DNA from: Bacteroidales bacterium
GTDB taxonomy: Bacteria > Bacteroidota > Bacteroidia > Bacteroidales > UBA932
NCBI GenBank assembly: GCA_017619675.1
Contig: JAFZRX010000009.1
Coordinates: forward strand, 124,001-188,000
Direction of reading: 5' to 3'
DNA length: 64,000 nt
The stretch's first letter is position 1; each line of letters begins with the position of its first letter. Below, piece after piece: positions 25,549 to 34,769 of this stretch. Below the pieces are notes generated by a model. The model worked only from the letters and a program-made list of their open reading frames with translations. It had not been told where the DNA came from and did no database searches. The position numbers and the translations under genes are program-made.

Positions 25549-28197
25549 ATGCGAAAGAAACTGTTCTACCTTCTGGCGGCAGCCTGCCTGGCTCTGCCGG
25601 TTTTCCTGATTGCAAGTTGTTCCAAGGGCGCAAAGACGCTTCCGTGTGACATTTATGCCTCATACGGCACCCCTTGCGTCACCGCCCACAGTACCACCAG
25701 GCTGCTGTATTCCAAATACAAAGGCCCTCTGTACCAGGTCCGCCGCGCCTCTGACGGACAGACGCTTGACATACGCGCCGTAAAGGGATATGCCGACGCT
25801 GAAGCCCAGGACCGCTTCCTCAAGGGCGACCAGGGAACCATTACAATAATATATGACCAGTCCGGCATGGGCAACAACCTTGAGCCGGCTCCTCCGGGAA
25901 CCTTCAAGGGTCCGGATGAGGGCGAGTTCAACACCCAGTCCATAGCCGACATGGCCCCCATCCTCATCCACGGCCGCAAGGCGTACGGCGCCTTCATAAT
26001 GCCGGGTATGGGATACCGCTGCAACAACGCCGCGGGCCTGGCCATAAACGACGAGCCGGAAGGAATGTACTATGTGATTGACGGAGGCCATTACGACAGC
26101 GGATGCTGCTTTGACTATGGCAACTCCTCCACAAACGGCAAGGCGGTTGGAACAGGAACCATGGAAACTACGTATTACGGTACATCCACAGCCTGGGGAC
26201 GTGGAAACGGCCAGGGCCCGTGGATTATGTCAGACATGGAGGCCGGCCTGTTCTCCGGATACGACCCCAAGCAGAACGACGTTCCCACAATTGACTGGAA
26301 GTTCGTCACAGTTTACGTGAACGGTGGCGGCGGCAACCAGTGGGACCTGCGCGGCGCTGACGCATCAAGCAGCGAGGTGACCACCTTCTACAGCGGTGTG
26401 CGCCCCCATACGCTTGAAGGAAGCGACGCATATTATCCGATGCACAAGAAGGGAGCCATGCTCCTTGGCAACGGAGGCGACAACGGAAACGGCTCCGCAG
26501 GAACCTTCTTCGAGGGTGTCATGACAGTAGGCTATCCTTCTGACGAGGCCATCGCCGCCGTGCAGAAGAGCGTGGCCGCCGCAGGATACCAGGAGTATCC
26601 AATGACCATGACCCGCTTGATATCCTTTGTTCCAGGCGCAAGCGCCGATGTGGCCGTGGCATTCACGAACCGTGGAGCCAAGGCTCTCAGGGGCTTTGCC
26701 CTGGAGCCGGATGCTCCGGAAGGTTGGGAAGTGACAGCGGCGGACCAGCTGCCATCGGAAGTGGCTCCAGGCCAGAGCGTTACGGCAATCTACACCGTAA
26801 AGGCTCCCGCTAAGCGTTCCACCGGATTCCTCCAGTTCAACGCCCTCTGGAAAGGCGGCGACGCCGCAGTTTCAACCAAGGTGCGCAGCGCCGAGGCCAT
26901 CAAGATAAACGAAGTGAAACTCTCCGCGCCTTCAGACGCAAATGACCAGTTCATTGAACTGTTCAACGCGTCCAAGGCTCCGGTGGACCTCTCCGGAATG
27001 GAACTCCAGGTACGCCGAAGCGGATGGACCCCTGTCAAGGCGGCCGTCATCCCTCAGGGAACCACGCTGGCACCGGGCGCATTCTATGTGCTCACCCTCG
27101 CTCCGGCCGCAGTCACTGCCCCTGCATCCCAGGGTGCGACTGAGGTATACCTCAGCGCCGATATCCCTGCCGACACGGAGATTACTATAGGCGGAAACGC
27201 TTACAGGGTAAGTGCCGCAGGAGTGCCTGCAGGCGCGTTCACAACCCTCTTCACCCCTATTTCAACGGGACCAAAGCTCACTTTCCCCGCAGGATCCACA
27301 AACCTTCCCTTGACTTCTACGGACGGCATCGCTCCGGGTCAGAAACTGGGCATAGGCCTTGGCGGAGACTATGAGGTGGTAGAAGTTACCGCGGTGGGCG
27401 CTTCCGCCACCCAGACCGTGCTCTCAAAGGAGGCCAAGGCGGGCGACACCAGGCTTATAATAGAGACAACCCAGAACCTTGTTCCGGGATCCGTAATAAC
27501 TATTGACACCGGCGCCCGCATTGAGATTGCCACGGTGAAGACCCTTGTCAAGAGTTCAGGCGTTCCCGTACGCCAGATGCGCGGGGCACCGCCTCACGAG
27601 CCGGGAGAAGTGGAGATAGAGGCCCCTCTCAAGCAGGACCACATGCTTTCAGTTGACGTATCCTGCCCGGGCGGCGGTGTAACCTTCACCCCCGCAACCA
27701 AGTACGCCCACATCAGCGGACAGGCCGCTCAGGGCCTGGGCACGGCGTATAAGCTGGCGTCCGGCCTTCAGGCCGCGGCCGGAGCTTATGACGCCGTCTC
27801 GGTGTTCCCCGACGGAGACCAGCAGTTCGGCTATCAGCTTTCCGCATCGGCAGGCTCCATAGCCCTGGTTGACCCCGCATCGGGCGCAGTGGTTGACGCC
27901 ATCGTCTATGGATCGCAGCAGAGCAACTCCAGCGGAAACGGTACAATCGCAAGCCCTGAACTTGCAATCCTTGAAGGAGTGCAGGACGGCGGCGGATGTA
28001 TTGCCGTTGTGCCTCAGACAAGGCCCAACTTCAACTTCATGCGTCCCGGAATGCCGGTACCTCCGCCGGACAACGGCCCCGGCAAGAGCATGGTCCGTTT
28101 CCCTGACGGAGCGGATGCGGACGCGCTTTGCCGCGACTTCAGCGTAAGCGGCCTCCCTACGCCGGGCGCTGCCAACAGCGTGAACTTGCTGGAATAA
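25549..28197 (+). CDS. Lipoprotein alpha-L-arabinofuranosidase, GH54 catalytic domain with accessory domains
   Basis: 882 residues. Lipobox LIASC with Cys24, so exported and lipid-anchored. Residues ~32-350 match the GH54 (AbfB) catalytic domain: PCDIYASYGTPCVTAHSTTR, IYDQSGMGNNL, APPGTF, and the vicinal cysteines C186-C187 in GCCFDYGNS. The catalytic pair corresponds to E231 (WIMSDMEAGLFSGY, nucleophile) and D311 (GNGGDN, acid/base) by comparison with the fungal enzyme. Then an NPCBM/NEW3-like domain (~358-430) and a lamin-tail-like domain (~450-560, IKINEVKLSAPSDANDQFIELFNAS), followed by beta-rich repeats. Predicted to remove arabinofuranose from plant arabinan or arabinoxylan. No SusC/D pair is adjacent. 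Confidence 0.88.
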   Translation: MRKKLFYLLAAACLALPVFLIASCSKGAKTLPCDIYASYGTPCVTAHSTTRLLYSKYKGPLYQVRRASDGQTLDIRAVKGYADAEAQDRFLKGDQGTITIIYDQSGMGNNLEPAPPGTFKGPDEGEFNTQSIADMAPILIHGRKAYGAFIMPGMGYRCNNAAGLAINDEPEGMYYVIDGGHYDSGCCFDYGNSSTNGKAVGTGTMETTYYGTSTAWGRGNGQGPWIMSDMEAGLFSGYDPKQNDVPTIDWKFVTVYVNGGGGNQWDLRGADASSSEVTTFYSGVRPHTLEGSDAYYPMHKKGAMLLGNGGDNGNGSAGTFFEGVMTVGYPSDEAIAAVQKSVAAAGYQEYPMTMTRLISFVPGASADVAVAFTNRGAKALRGFALEPDAPEGWEVTAADQLPSEVAPGQSVTAIYTVKAPAKRSTGFLQFNALWKGGDAAVSTKVRSAEAIKINEVKLSAPSDANDQFIELFNASKAPVDLSGMELQVRRSGWTPVKAAVIPQGTTLAPGAFYVLTLAPAAVTAPASQGATEVYLSADIPADTEITIGGNAYRVSAAGVPAGAFTTLFTPISTGPKLTFPAGSTNLPLTSTDGIAPGQKLGIGLGGDYEVVEVTAVGASATQTVLSKEAKAGDTRLIIETTQNLVPGSVITIDTGARIEIATVKTLVKSSGVPVRQMRGAPPHEPGEVEIEAPLKQDHMLSVDVSCPGGGVTFTPATKYAHISGQAAQGLGTAYKLASGLQAAAGAYDAVSVFPDGDQQFGYQLSASAGSIALVDPASGAVVDAIVYGSQQSNSSGNGTIASPELAILEGVQDGGGCIAVVPQTRPNFNFMRPGMPVPPPDNGPGKSMVRFPDGADADALCRDFSVSGLPTPGAANSVNLLE

Positions 28198-28198
28198 C

Positions 28199-28290
28199 CC
28201 GGGCTTTATTTCTCCGTTGGCACGGAGATTGACCAAATAAGGCTATGGCTTTTTGACGGGGCAAATCCTGCCAAATTGTCATAGCCTGTT
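28199..28290 (+). promoter_or_regulatory. Structured region between GH54 gene and lon
   Basis: CTCCGT/ACGGAG (28212-28217 with 28222-28227) is a small hairpin with no T-run after it. It is followed by GGCTATG (28241-28247) pairing with CATAGCC (28280-28286), which encloses a GGCA/TGCC stem. This could be a terminator, a lon leader structure, or both. No clear TAnnTTTG box was seen for lon. Confidence 0.35.
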
Positions 28291-28309
28291 TATATCTATC
28301 CTAGACATT

Positions 28310-30718
28310 ATGAGCAAAAAAATAGATACTAATCTTTTCTTCCCCAACATAGGGGCGGAAGTGAACATCATCCCGGTGCTTCAGGGAGAAGGCTCCTTGA
28401 AATTCGATCCGGCGGAAATGCCTGACGTAATCCCCATACTGGCGCTGCGCAACGCGGTTATCTTCCCCGGCGCGGTATATCCTGTGACCATAGGCAGGCC
28501 TAAGTCCCTGCAACTCATAGCGGATGCGGAGAAGTCCGGTGCCCTTATAGGCGCGGCTCCCCAGATTGACGTGACGGTGGAGGAGCCCCAGAAAGAGGAC
28601 CTTCTGCCATATGGAACCGTTATCAGGATCGTGAGGACCCTTGAAATGCCGGACGGCACCGTGACAGCCATCCTGCAGGGCCTCAAGCGTTTCTCCCTGG
28701 ACTATGTGGTTTCCTATGACCCGTACATCCGCGCCCGCGTGCACTGCCTTGACGATTTCCTGACAGATGACAGCCTGGCAGACCGCAAGATGATAATGAA
28801 TTCCCTCAAGGACAAGGCCATCCAGATAATGCGCAACTCCAACCTCGCCTCCAAGGAGGCGCAGACAGCGTTGCGCAGCATCAACGACTTCGGTTTCCTT
28901 GTCAACTTCATAGCCACCACCCTGGAGGTGGAGAACTTCGAGGAGAAGGCAGACCTGCTCCAATATGACGATGTGCGCGTACGCGCGCTCAACCTCCTGG
29001 CCCTGATGGAGACCCAGCTTCAGTACATGAAGATCCAGCAGGACATCAACCAGAAGGTGCGCAGCGAGATAGACCAGCAGCAGAGGGAGTACTTCCTGAA
29101 CAACCAGCTCAGGACCATCCAGGAAGAACTTGGAATGGACGAGGGAGAGGAATTCGAGCAGTTCCGCCAGAAGGCCGCCGCCAAGAAATGGCCGGAGAAG
29201 GTAAAGGCCATCTTTGACAAGGAACTCTCCAAGCTGGAGAAATACAACCCTTCCTCCCCGGATTACTCCGTGCAGTACAACTACCTGGAGTTCATGCTCG
29301 AACTGCCATGGGACGACATGTCGGAGGACAACCTGGACCTGAAGCACGCCCAGAAGGTCCTGGACAACGACCATTACGGCCTTGAGAAAGTCAAGGACAG
29401 GATAATAGAGTACCTTGCCGTGCTCAAGCTGAAGGGGAACATGAGGAGCCCTATCCTCTGCCTCTACGGCCCTCCGGGAGTGGGAAAGACCTCCCTTGGC
29501 AAGTCCGTGGCAAAGTCCCTCGGACGCCAGTACGTGCGTATCTCCCTTGGAGGCATGCATGACGAAGCGGAGATCCGCGGTCACCGCAAGACCTACGTGG
29601 GAGCCCTCCCGGGCCGATTGCTGAGCGGAATAGCCCGCGCCGGCAAGTCCAACCCCGTAGTGGTCCTGGACGAGATTGACAAGCTCGCCTCAGACTTCAA
29701 GGGCGACCCGTCATCCGCATTGCTGGAGGCGCTGGACCCGGAGCAGAACTCCACCTTCCACGACAACTACCTGGACATCGACTACGACCTGTCCAACGTG
29801 CTGTTCATCACCACGGCCAACTCGCTGTCAACCATACAGCCGGCCCTGCTGGACCGTATGGAGGTCATCAACGTGTCCGGTTACCTGGCAGAGGAGAAGG
29901 TGCAGATAGCCCGCCATTTCCTTGTTCCTAAGCAGCTCAGGGAGCACGGCATATCCGAGGACGCGCTGAAGATTGATTCCAGCGCCATCAAGGCCATCAT
30001 CAGCGACTACACCCACGAAAGCGGCGTGCGCGGCCTCGAGAAACAGATCGCCAAGATATCCCGCGTGACCGCAAAGAAGATAGCCATGGAGGAGGAGTAT
30101 CCCAAGGTGATCAAGAAAGAGCACCTGAAGGAGTATCTGGGCCTTCCTACGGCCTATCATGACCGCCAGAAAGGCAACGAGGTGCCAGGCGTGGTAACAG
30201 GCCTTGCCTGGACAGCCATGGGCGGTGAGATCCTGTTCGTGGAGAGTTCCGTGTCCAAGGGCAAGGGCGTCATGACAATGACCGGAAACCTGGGAGACGT
30301 GATGAAGGAGTCCGCCACCATAGCGTACCAGTATATCAAGGCTCATCCTGAGATGGCCAATGTGACCAGCGAGGAATTCGCCGCCAAGGACATCCACGTG
30401 CACGTTCCGGAAGGCGCTACGCCAAAGGACGGCCCGTCCGCCGGTATCACCATGGTAAGTTCCATGGTTTCAGCCCTCAGGGGCCAGGCGGTCAAGAAGC
30501 ACATAGCCATGACGGGCGAGATGACCCTCCGCGGCCGCGTGCTGCCCGTGGGCGGAATAAAGGAGAAGATCCTTGCAGCCAAGAGGGCCGGGGTGAAGAC
30601 CATAATCATCTCAGAGGACAACCGCAAGGACGTCGAGGATATCCCCGAGGTATATATCAAAGGCCTTGAGTTCGTTTACGTAAAGAATATAGCGGACGTT
30701 ATCGATTTTATTTTCTAA
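28310..30718 (+). CDS. lon: ATP-dependent protease Lon
   Basis: 802 residues. N-terminal substrate-binding domain (VIPILALRNAVIFPGAVYPV), a long coiled-coil linker, AAA module with Walker A GPPGVGKTSLGKSVA and Walker B VVLDEIDKL, and a C-terminal protease domain with the Ser-Lys dyad S710 (PKDGPSAG) and K753 (GGIKEKILAA), 43 residues apart as in E. coli. Cytoplasmic degradation of misfolded and regulatory proteins. I chose ATG 28310, after which MSKKIDTNLFF begins; an upstream GTG would extend into the structured leader. Ends 25 bases before ung. Confidence 0.97.
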   Translation: MSKKIDTNLFFPNIGAEVNIIPVLQGEGSLKFDPAEMPDVIPILALRNAVIFPGAVYPVTIGRPKSLQLIADAEKSGALIGAAPQIDVTVEEPQKEDLLPYGTVIRIVRTLEMPDGTVTAILQGLKRFSLDYVVSYDPYIRARVHCLDDFLTDDSLADRKMIMNSLKDKAIQIMRNSNLASKEAQTALRSINDFGFLVNFIATTLEVENFEEKADLLQYDDVRVRALNLLALMETQLQYMKIQQDINQKVRSEIDQQQREYFLNNQLRTIQEELGMDEGEEFEQFRQKAAAKKWPEKVKAIFDKELSKLEKYNPSSPDYSVQYNYLEFMLELPWDDMSEDNLDLKHAQKVLDNDHYGLEKVKDRIIEYLAVLKLKGNMRSPILCLYGPPGVGKTSLGKSVAKSLGRQYVRISLGGMHDEAEIRGHRKTYVGALPGRLLSGIARAGKSNPVVVLDEIDKLASDFKGDPSSALLEALDPEQNSTFHDNYLDIDYDLSNVLFITTANSLSTIQPALLDRMEVINVSGYLAEEKVQIARHFLVPKQLREHGISEDALKIDSSAIKAIISDYTHESGVRGLEKQIAKISRVTAKKIAMEEEYPKVIKKEHLKEYLGLPTAYHDRQKGNEVPGVVTGLAWTAMGGEILFVESSVSKGKGVMTMTGNLGDVMKESATIAYQYIKAHPEMANVTSEEFAAKDIHVHVPEGATPKDGPSAGITMVSSMVSALRGQAVKKHIAMTGEMTLRGRVLPVGGIKEKILAAKRAGVKTIIISEDNRKDVEDIPEVYIKGLEFVYVKNIADVIDFIF

Positions 30719-30743
30719 CTTTACATCTCAAACAGCAATTGAG

Positions 30744-31412
30744 GTGGAAGTCAGAATAGAAAATACCTGGAAACAAGCCCTGCAGAAGGAGTTCGACAAA
30801 CCCTATTTTGCAGAGCTTGTGTCTTTTCTGCACGCTTCCAAGGATGCCGGGATGCGTATCTATCCGCCCGGAGGGCAGATTTTCAAGGCCTTTGACCTTA
30901 CGCCCCTTCCGGAGGTGAAGGTGGTTATCCTGGGCCAGGATCCGTACCACGGCCCCGGACAGGCTATGGGCCTGTCCTTCTCCGTGCCGGACGGCATCCC
31001 CGCCCCGCCTTCGCTCAAGAACATCTTCAAGGAGATCGAGGATGAACTGGGCGTTAGGATGTCGGGGAGGACCAACCTGGAGAGCTGGGCCAGGCAGGGC
31101 GTGCTCCTGCTCAACGCCATCCTCACCGTGGAGGCCGGCAAGGCCGCATCGCACAGCGCCATAGGCTGGCAGACTTTCACTGACGCTGTAATTAAATGCA
31201 TAAGCGACAACTGTTCCGGCGTGGTTTTCATGCTGTGGGGCAATTTCGCGAGAAGCAAGAAGGACCTGATAGACTCAGGCAAACATTTTGTGCTTGAAGC
31301 GGCGCACCCCTCTCCGCTCGCGCGCGGGGCGTTTTTCGGGTGCGGGCACTTTGCCACGGCCAACAGGCTGCTGGAGGCCCAGGGCAAGACCGCTATTAAC
31401 TGGCAATTGTAG
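30744..31412 (+). CDS. ung: Uracil-DNA glycosylase, family 1
   Basis: 222 residues. Catalytic water-activating D66 in VILGQDPYHGPGQAMGLSFS, uracil pocket LLLNAILTVE, and the minor-groove loop HPSPLARG are all intact. Removes uracil from DNA at the start of base excision repair. GTG 30744 is the most likely start; no ATG is available before the conserved TWKQAL helix. coaD begins four bases after the stop. Confidence 0.97.
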   Translation: MEVRIENTWKQALQKEFDKPYFAELVSFLHASKDAGMRIYPPGGQIFKAFDLTPLPEVKVVILGQDPYHGPGQAMGLSFSVPDGIPAPPSLKNIFKEIEDELGVRMSGRTNLESWARQGVLLLNAILTVEAGKAASHSAIGWQTFTDAVIKCISDNCSGVVFMLWGNFARSKKDLIDSGKHFVLEAAHPSPLARGAFFGCGHFATANRLLEAQGKTAINWQL

Positions 31413-31416
31413 AATC

Positions 31417-31890
31417 ATGAAAAGAACAGCATTGTTCCCCGGATCGTTCGACCCGTTCACGGCAGGACACTTCAACATCCTGACCAGGGCCCTCACCATG
31501 TTTGACGAGGTTGTAGTGGCAATAGGTATCAACCAGGAGAAGCACGGCTTCTATTCAACGGAGCAGAAACTGGACGTGATAAGGCAGTGTGTCAAAGGGA
31601 TGAAGGGCGTTTCCGTAATCTCATATGACGGCCTCACCATTGACATCTGCCGCGAACTGGGCATCAAGCACATCGTGCGCGGCGTGCGCAACATGATAGA
31701 CTTCGAGTCCGAGCGCTCCACGGCCGACGCCAACAGGCGCCTGGCCCCGGACATCGAGACCATTATAATCCCTACAGCCCAGGAATTCGCCCACATCAGT
31801 TCTTCCGCCGTGCGTGATATCCTGCGTCACAAGGGAGATACCTCGATGTTCATGCTCAAGGGCGTGCATTTACCTCCATACAATGATTAG
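31417..31890 (+). CDS. coaD: Phosphopantetheine adenylyltransferase
   Basis: 157 residues starting MKRTALFPGSFDPFTAGHFN, with the nucleotidyltransferase T-x-G-H at 15-18. The later VRGVRNMIDFESER block and SSSAVRDI signature also fit CoaD. Catalyses the fourth step of coenzyme A synthesis (4'-phosphopantetheine to dephospho-CoA). Start is ATG 31417; the open frame further upstream overlaps ung. The stop overlaps the next gene by eight bases. Confidence 0.97.
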   Translation: MKRTALFPGSFDPFTAGHFNILTRALTMFDEVVVAIGINQEKHGFYSTEQKLDVIRQCVKGMKGVSVISYDGLTIDICRELGIKHIVRGVRNMIDFESERSTADANRRLAPDIETIIIPTAQEFAHISSSAVRDILRHKGDTSMFMLKGVHLPPYND

Positions 31891-33025
31891 GAAGATTGTC
31901 ATAGCCGCCGCCCTGCTCCTGGGAGGCCTCGCCGCATATGCGCAGGTGGATTCGGTAGCCATAGAGAAGGCGCTGGACCTGTTGTCGCAGTATGTGGTCA
32001 CCCTTGATCCCGAGTCTCCGGAAAAGAAGTGCAGCGAAGTGGACTACATAATAGAGACCTGCACGGACCCGGAACTGCGCAAGGCCGTGGCCAACATGCT
32101 CTATGACCACTATGTCACCTCCAACGTGATGAGGGACGAGGAAGTGGCCATCCACATGTATGACAAGTGGTTCTCCACACACGAAATAGAGATGGCCTGG
32201 GACGGCGCGCTGCTCACCGCCGCGTTCTTCGCGGACTACAACAGGCAGTCCTTGGTGGGTATGAAGGCCCCGGAGGTTACCCTGCAGGACAGGTATGAGG
32301 AGAAAGTGCTCTTCCCGGACCTGGCCGGGGACGCCCGGGCAGTGCTATTCTTCTATGACGTCGACTGCTACAGGTGCCGCATTGAGATGGGAAAGCTGTT
32401 GGAATACCTGCCTACAGTAGATATACCGCTGGACTTCTATGCCGTCTATACCGGCTTCAGCAGGGACAAGTGGGAGTATTTCATGGACTATGAATGGGAC
32501 ATCAACTCCGCCAACGTGAGGGTGCACCATCTGTGGGACCTTGAGATGACATCCAACTTCCCGCAGGCATACGGCATTACGGAAACCCCGCGCATGTTCC
32601 TCCTGGGCAAGGACGGCACCATCCTGGGCCGCCGTCTCAACACGGACGCTCTGCGCCAGCTGCTGGATTTCAGCGTCCTGGAGGAGGAACTTTACAAGAA
32701 GGCCCCCATAGGCTCCAAAGTGCCGCGAATGCGGGTTCCGGGCATAATGGTCAAGGGCGACAAGGTCAAGGAAGGCAATTTCTGCCTCAGGAACGCGGAT
32801 TACCTGATGTTCTATTCGCCCACCTGCGCCCACTGCCAGGAGGAGATCAGCCATTGCGCGGATTACCCTGGAAAGAAACTTCTCATAGACATGGACTCGA
32901 TGGGAGAGAAGGACGTGGATAAGCTGTACAAGCTTCTGGACACGTTCGACCTATCGTCCCTTCCGCATATAATCAGCCTCAAGAGGGGGCGGGTCACAGG
33001 CAAATACTTAACCTTTATAGAATGA
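31883..33025 (+). CDS. Exported thioredoxin-like protein with two CxxC sites (DUF5106-like N-terminus)
   Basis: 380 residues. Signal peptide ~1-20 (KIVIAAALLLGGLAAYA). A helical N-terminal region, then a thioredoxin-like fold with CYRC (VLFFYDVDCYRCRIEMGKLL) and the cis-Pro loop TETPRMFLLGKDG, and a second shorter thioredoxin-like module with CAHC (MFYSPTCAHCQEEI) at the C-terminus. Bacteroidota proteins of this type act in the periplasm on disulfides or in oxidative defence; the specific role is not known. Its ATG lies inside the coaD end, and its stop overlaps the next start (ATGA). Confidence 0.8.
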   Translation: MIRKIVIAAALLLGGLAAYAQVDSVAIEKALDLLSQYVVTLDPESPEKKCSEVDYIIETCTDPELRKAVANMLYDHYVTSNVMRDEEVAIHMYDKWFSTHEIEMAWDGALLTAAFFADYNRQSLVGMKAPEVTLQDRYEEKVLFPDLAGDARAVLFFYDVDCYRCRIEMGKLLEYLPTVDIPLDFYAVYTGFSRDKWEYFMDYEWDINSANVRVHHLWDLEMTSNFPQAYGITETPRMFLLGKDGTILGRRLNTDALRQLLDFSVLEEELYKKAPIGSKVPRMRVPGIMVKGDKVKEGNFCLRNADYLMFYSPTCAHCQEEISHCADYPGKKLLIDMDSMGEKDVDKLYKLLDTFDLSSLPHIISLKRGRVTGKYLTFIE

Positions 33026-33267
33026 AACCACGCAGGCCAAAGAACATCCCCGCAGTAGATCCTGACTTCCTTAAGAAGCAGCAGGCGGCGCTTGTGCGCA
33101 ACCACCGGCAGGTCATCTATTTCAATGAGAAAGAGATGGCCGCCATTGACGAATATTGCCGCAGGCTCAAGGTCAAGGCAAAGTCGTCGATGCTGCGCAA
33201 GGCGGTGATGGAGAAGGTGCTCAGCGGCCTGGACAAGAATCATCCGACGCTCTTTGAAGATGAATAG
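33022..33267 (+). CDS. Small conserved protein, possible ribbon-helix-helix fold
   Basis: 81 residues, Lys/Arg-rich at the N-terminus (MKPRRPKNIPAVDPDFLKKQ). The middle HRQVIYFNEKEMAAIDEYCRRLKVKAKSSMLRKAVMEKVL has the beta strand-helix-helix spacing of ribbon-helix-helix DNA-binding proteins. No family I can name with confidence. Start overlaps the upstream stop by four bases (ATGA) and the end overlaps the alr start by eight, so it is translated as part of the coaD-alr operon. It could regulate this operon or a plasmid-type partner; no toxin-like gene is adjacent. Confidence 0.7.
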   Translation: MKPRRPKNIPAVDPDFLKKQQAALVRNHRQVIYFNEKEMAAIDEYCRRLKVKAKSSMLRKAVMEKVLSGLDKNHPTLFEDE

Positions 33268-34369
33268 CAGACAGTTTAATTTCACGCGTTTGGAACTGAG
33301 TCTGGACAAATGTCTGGACAACTTCAGGTATTTCAAGGGAAAACTTGAGCCTTCTACAAAGATGCTGGTCCTTGTGAAGGCCAATGCGTACGGCCACGGC
33401 GCGGTTGAGGTCGCATCCATGATGCAGCGCGCCGGGGCGGACTATCTGGCCGTGGCCCTTCCGGTGGAAGGCGTGGAACTCAGGGGCGCCGGTATAAGCC
33501 TTCCCATCCTGGTGCTGACCTGCGGGACGGACTATTTCCAGGAGATAACGGCCAACAGCCTGGAGCCGGGAATACCCAACCTTTATACCCTGAAGGCCCT
33601 CTGCAATCATCTGGAGCGTTCATCCATAAGTAATTATCCCATACACATAAAACTGGATACCGGAATGCACCGCCTGGGCTTCAGTCCGGAGGAGATTCCC
33701 GCCCTGCTGTCCTTCCTTAAGGACTGCGACAGGGTGAGGGTGAAGTCCGTGTATTCCCACCTGGCAGCGTCCGAGGACCCTTCCAAGGACGATTTCACCC
33801 TGGAGCAGGCCGCCTCCTTCCGCGCCATGGCGGACAGCATCACCCGCAGCCTGGGCTATAAGCCCATGTACCATATTCTTAACTCCGCCGGCATCGAGCG
33901 TTTCCCTCAGTTCCAGTTCGACATGGTGCGCCTGGGAATAGGAATTTATGGAATCAGCGCCCTGCAGGCGCCGCAGGTGAAGCCTTTCGCCTCGCTCAAG
34001 GTGAAGGTCCTGCAGGTCAAGACGCTGGACAAGGGCACCGTGGGATACGGCCGCATGGGGCAGGTGTCCCCGGAGGGGACGGTGATTGCCACCATACCGG
34101 CCGGCTATGCCGACGGCCTTGACCGCCGCCTTGGCTGCGGCCACGCCTCGTTCAGCCTTAACGGCCACAGGGTCAAGACCATAGGCAACATCTGCATGGA
34201 TATGTGCATGCTGGATGTCACGGGTGTTCCGGCTCAGGCGGGGGACACCGTCACCATCTTTGGGGAAGACCCTTCGGTGAACGAACTCGCCTCGATACTG
34301 GATACGATTCCTTACGAGGTACTCACTTCGGTACCCCGCAGGATAGAAAGGGTGGTGGTGAAGGAATAG
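33260..34369 (+). CDS. alr: Alanine racemase
   Basis: 369 residues, fold-type III PLP enzyme. The PLP-binding lysine is K40 in LVLVKANAYGHGA, the barrel contains HIKLDTGMHRLGF, and the C-terminal domain carries the GYGRMG tyrosine region and ICMDMCMLDVTG. Makes D-alanine for peptidoglycan. Here it stands alone, not fused to MurF as in many Bacteroidota. I chose ATG 33260, overlapping the small gene by eight bases. Its TAG lies two bases from the stop of the convergent S4-protein gene. Confidence 0.95.
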   Translation: MNSRQFNFTRLELSLDKCLDNFRYFKGKLEPSTKMLVLVKANAYGHGAVEVASMMQRAGADYLAVALPVEGVELRGAGISLPILVLTCGTDYFQEITANSLEPGIPNLYTLKALCNHLERSSISNYPIHIKLDTGMHRLGFSPEEIPALLSFLKDCDRVRVKSVYSHLAASEDPSKDDFTLEQAASFRAMADSITRSLGYKPMYHILNSAGIERFPQFQFDMVRLGIGIYGISALQAPQVKPFASLKVKVLQVKTLDKGTVGYGRMGQVSPEGTVIATIPAGYADGLDRRLGCGHASFSLNGHRVKTIGNICMDMCMLDVTGVPAQAGDTVTIFGEDPSVNELASILDTIPYEVLTSVPRRIERVVVKE

Positions 34370-34371
34370 GA

Positions 34372-34758
34372 CTAGAGGTCCAGTTCATCCCAGAGGGCGT
34401 CCATCTCGCGGCGCTCTTTTTTTGTAGGGCGACCGGAACCGCGGTCCCTCTTCACAAAGAAGGTTTCCTTTGGTGCGTGCAGTTTGTCCAGTTCCGACTG
34501 GGGAGTCAGGTTCTGGGCGTATTCCGGAACCAGGGCGGCTCCCATGCGGTTCTGGCTCAGTTGCAGCACCTTGTAGGTAAATAGGGCGACGCCCTTGCGC
34601 ACCTCTATGGTATCTCCTATCTTGACCTCCTTGGAAGGTTTGACGGGAGCGCCGTTAAGGCGTACCTTGTTGCCGTTGCAGGCGTCAGTGGCCTCGGACC
34701 GCGTCTTGAAACAGCGGATGGACCAGATGTATTTGTCAATGCGTACTCCGTCTGCCAT
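34372..34758 (-). CDS. hslR: S4-domain RNA-binding protein, Hsp15 type
   Basis: 128 residues. The S4 domain occupies ~5-65 (VRIDKYIWSIRCFKTRSEATDACNGNKVRLNG), and the Lys/Arg-rich tail RGSGRPTKKERREM matches Hsp15. In E. coli Hsp15 binds stalled 50S subunits carrying nascent chains after heat shock. Read from the same strand as the phosphomannose isomerase homologue, 11 bases after it, so probably co-transcribed. Confidence 0.88.
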   Translation of the reverse strand: MADGVRIDKYIWSIRCFKTRSEATDACNGNKVRLNGAPVKPSKEVKIGDTIEVRKGVALFTYKVLQLSQNRMGAALVPEYAQNLTPQSELDKLHAPKETFFVKRDRGSGRPTKKERREMDALWDELDL

Positions 34759-34769
34759 AGTGGTAAGTT

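Noticed and set aside
28301-29584. Long open frame (427 codons) antisense to lon
   Set aside because: Opposite a fully conserved gene with intact catalytic residues; no recognisable domain. It is a by-product of GC-rich codon bias, as are the long frames opposite the phosphomannose isomerase homologue and the ABC exporter.
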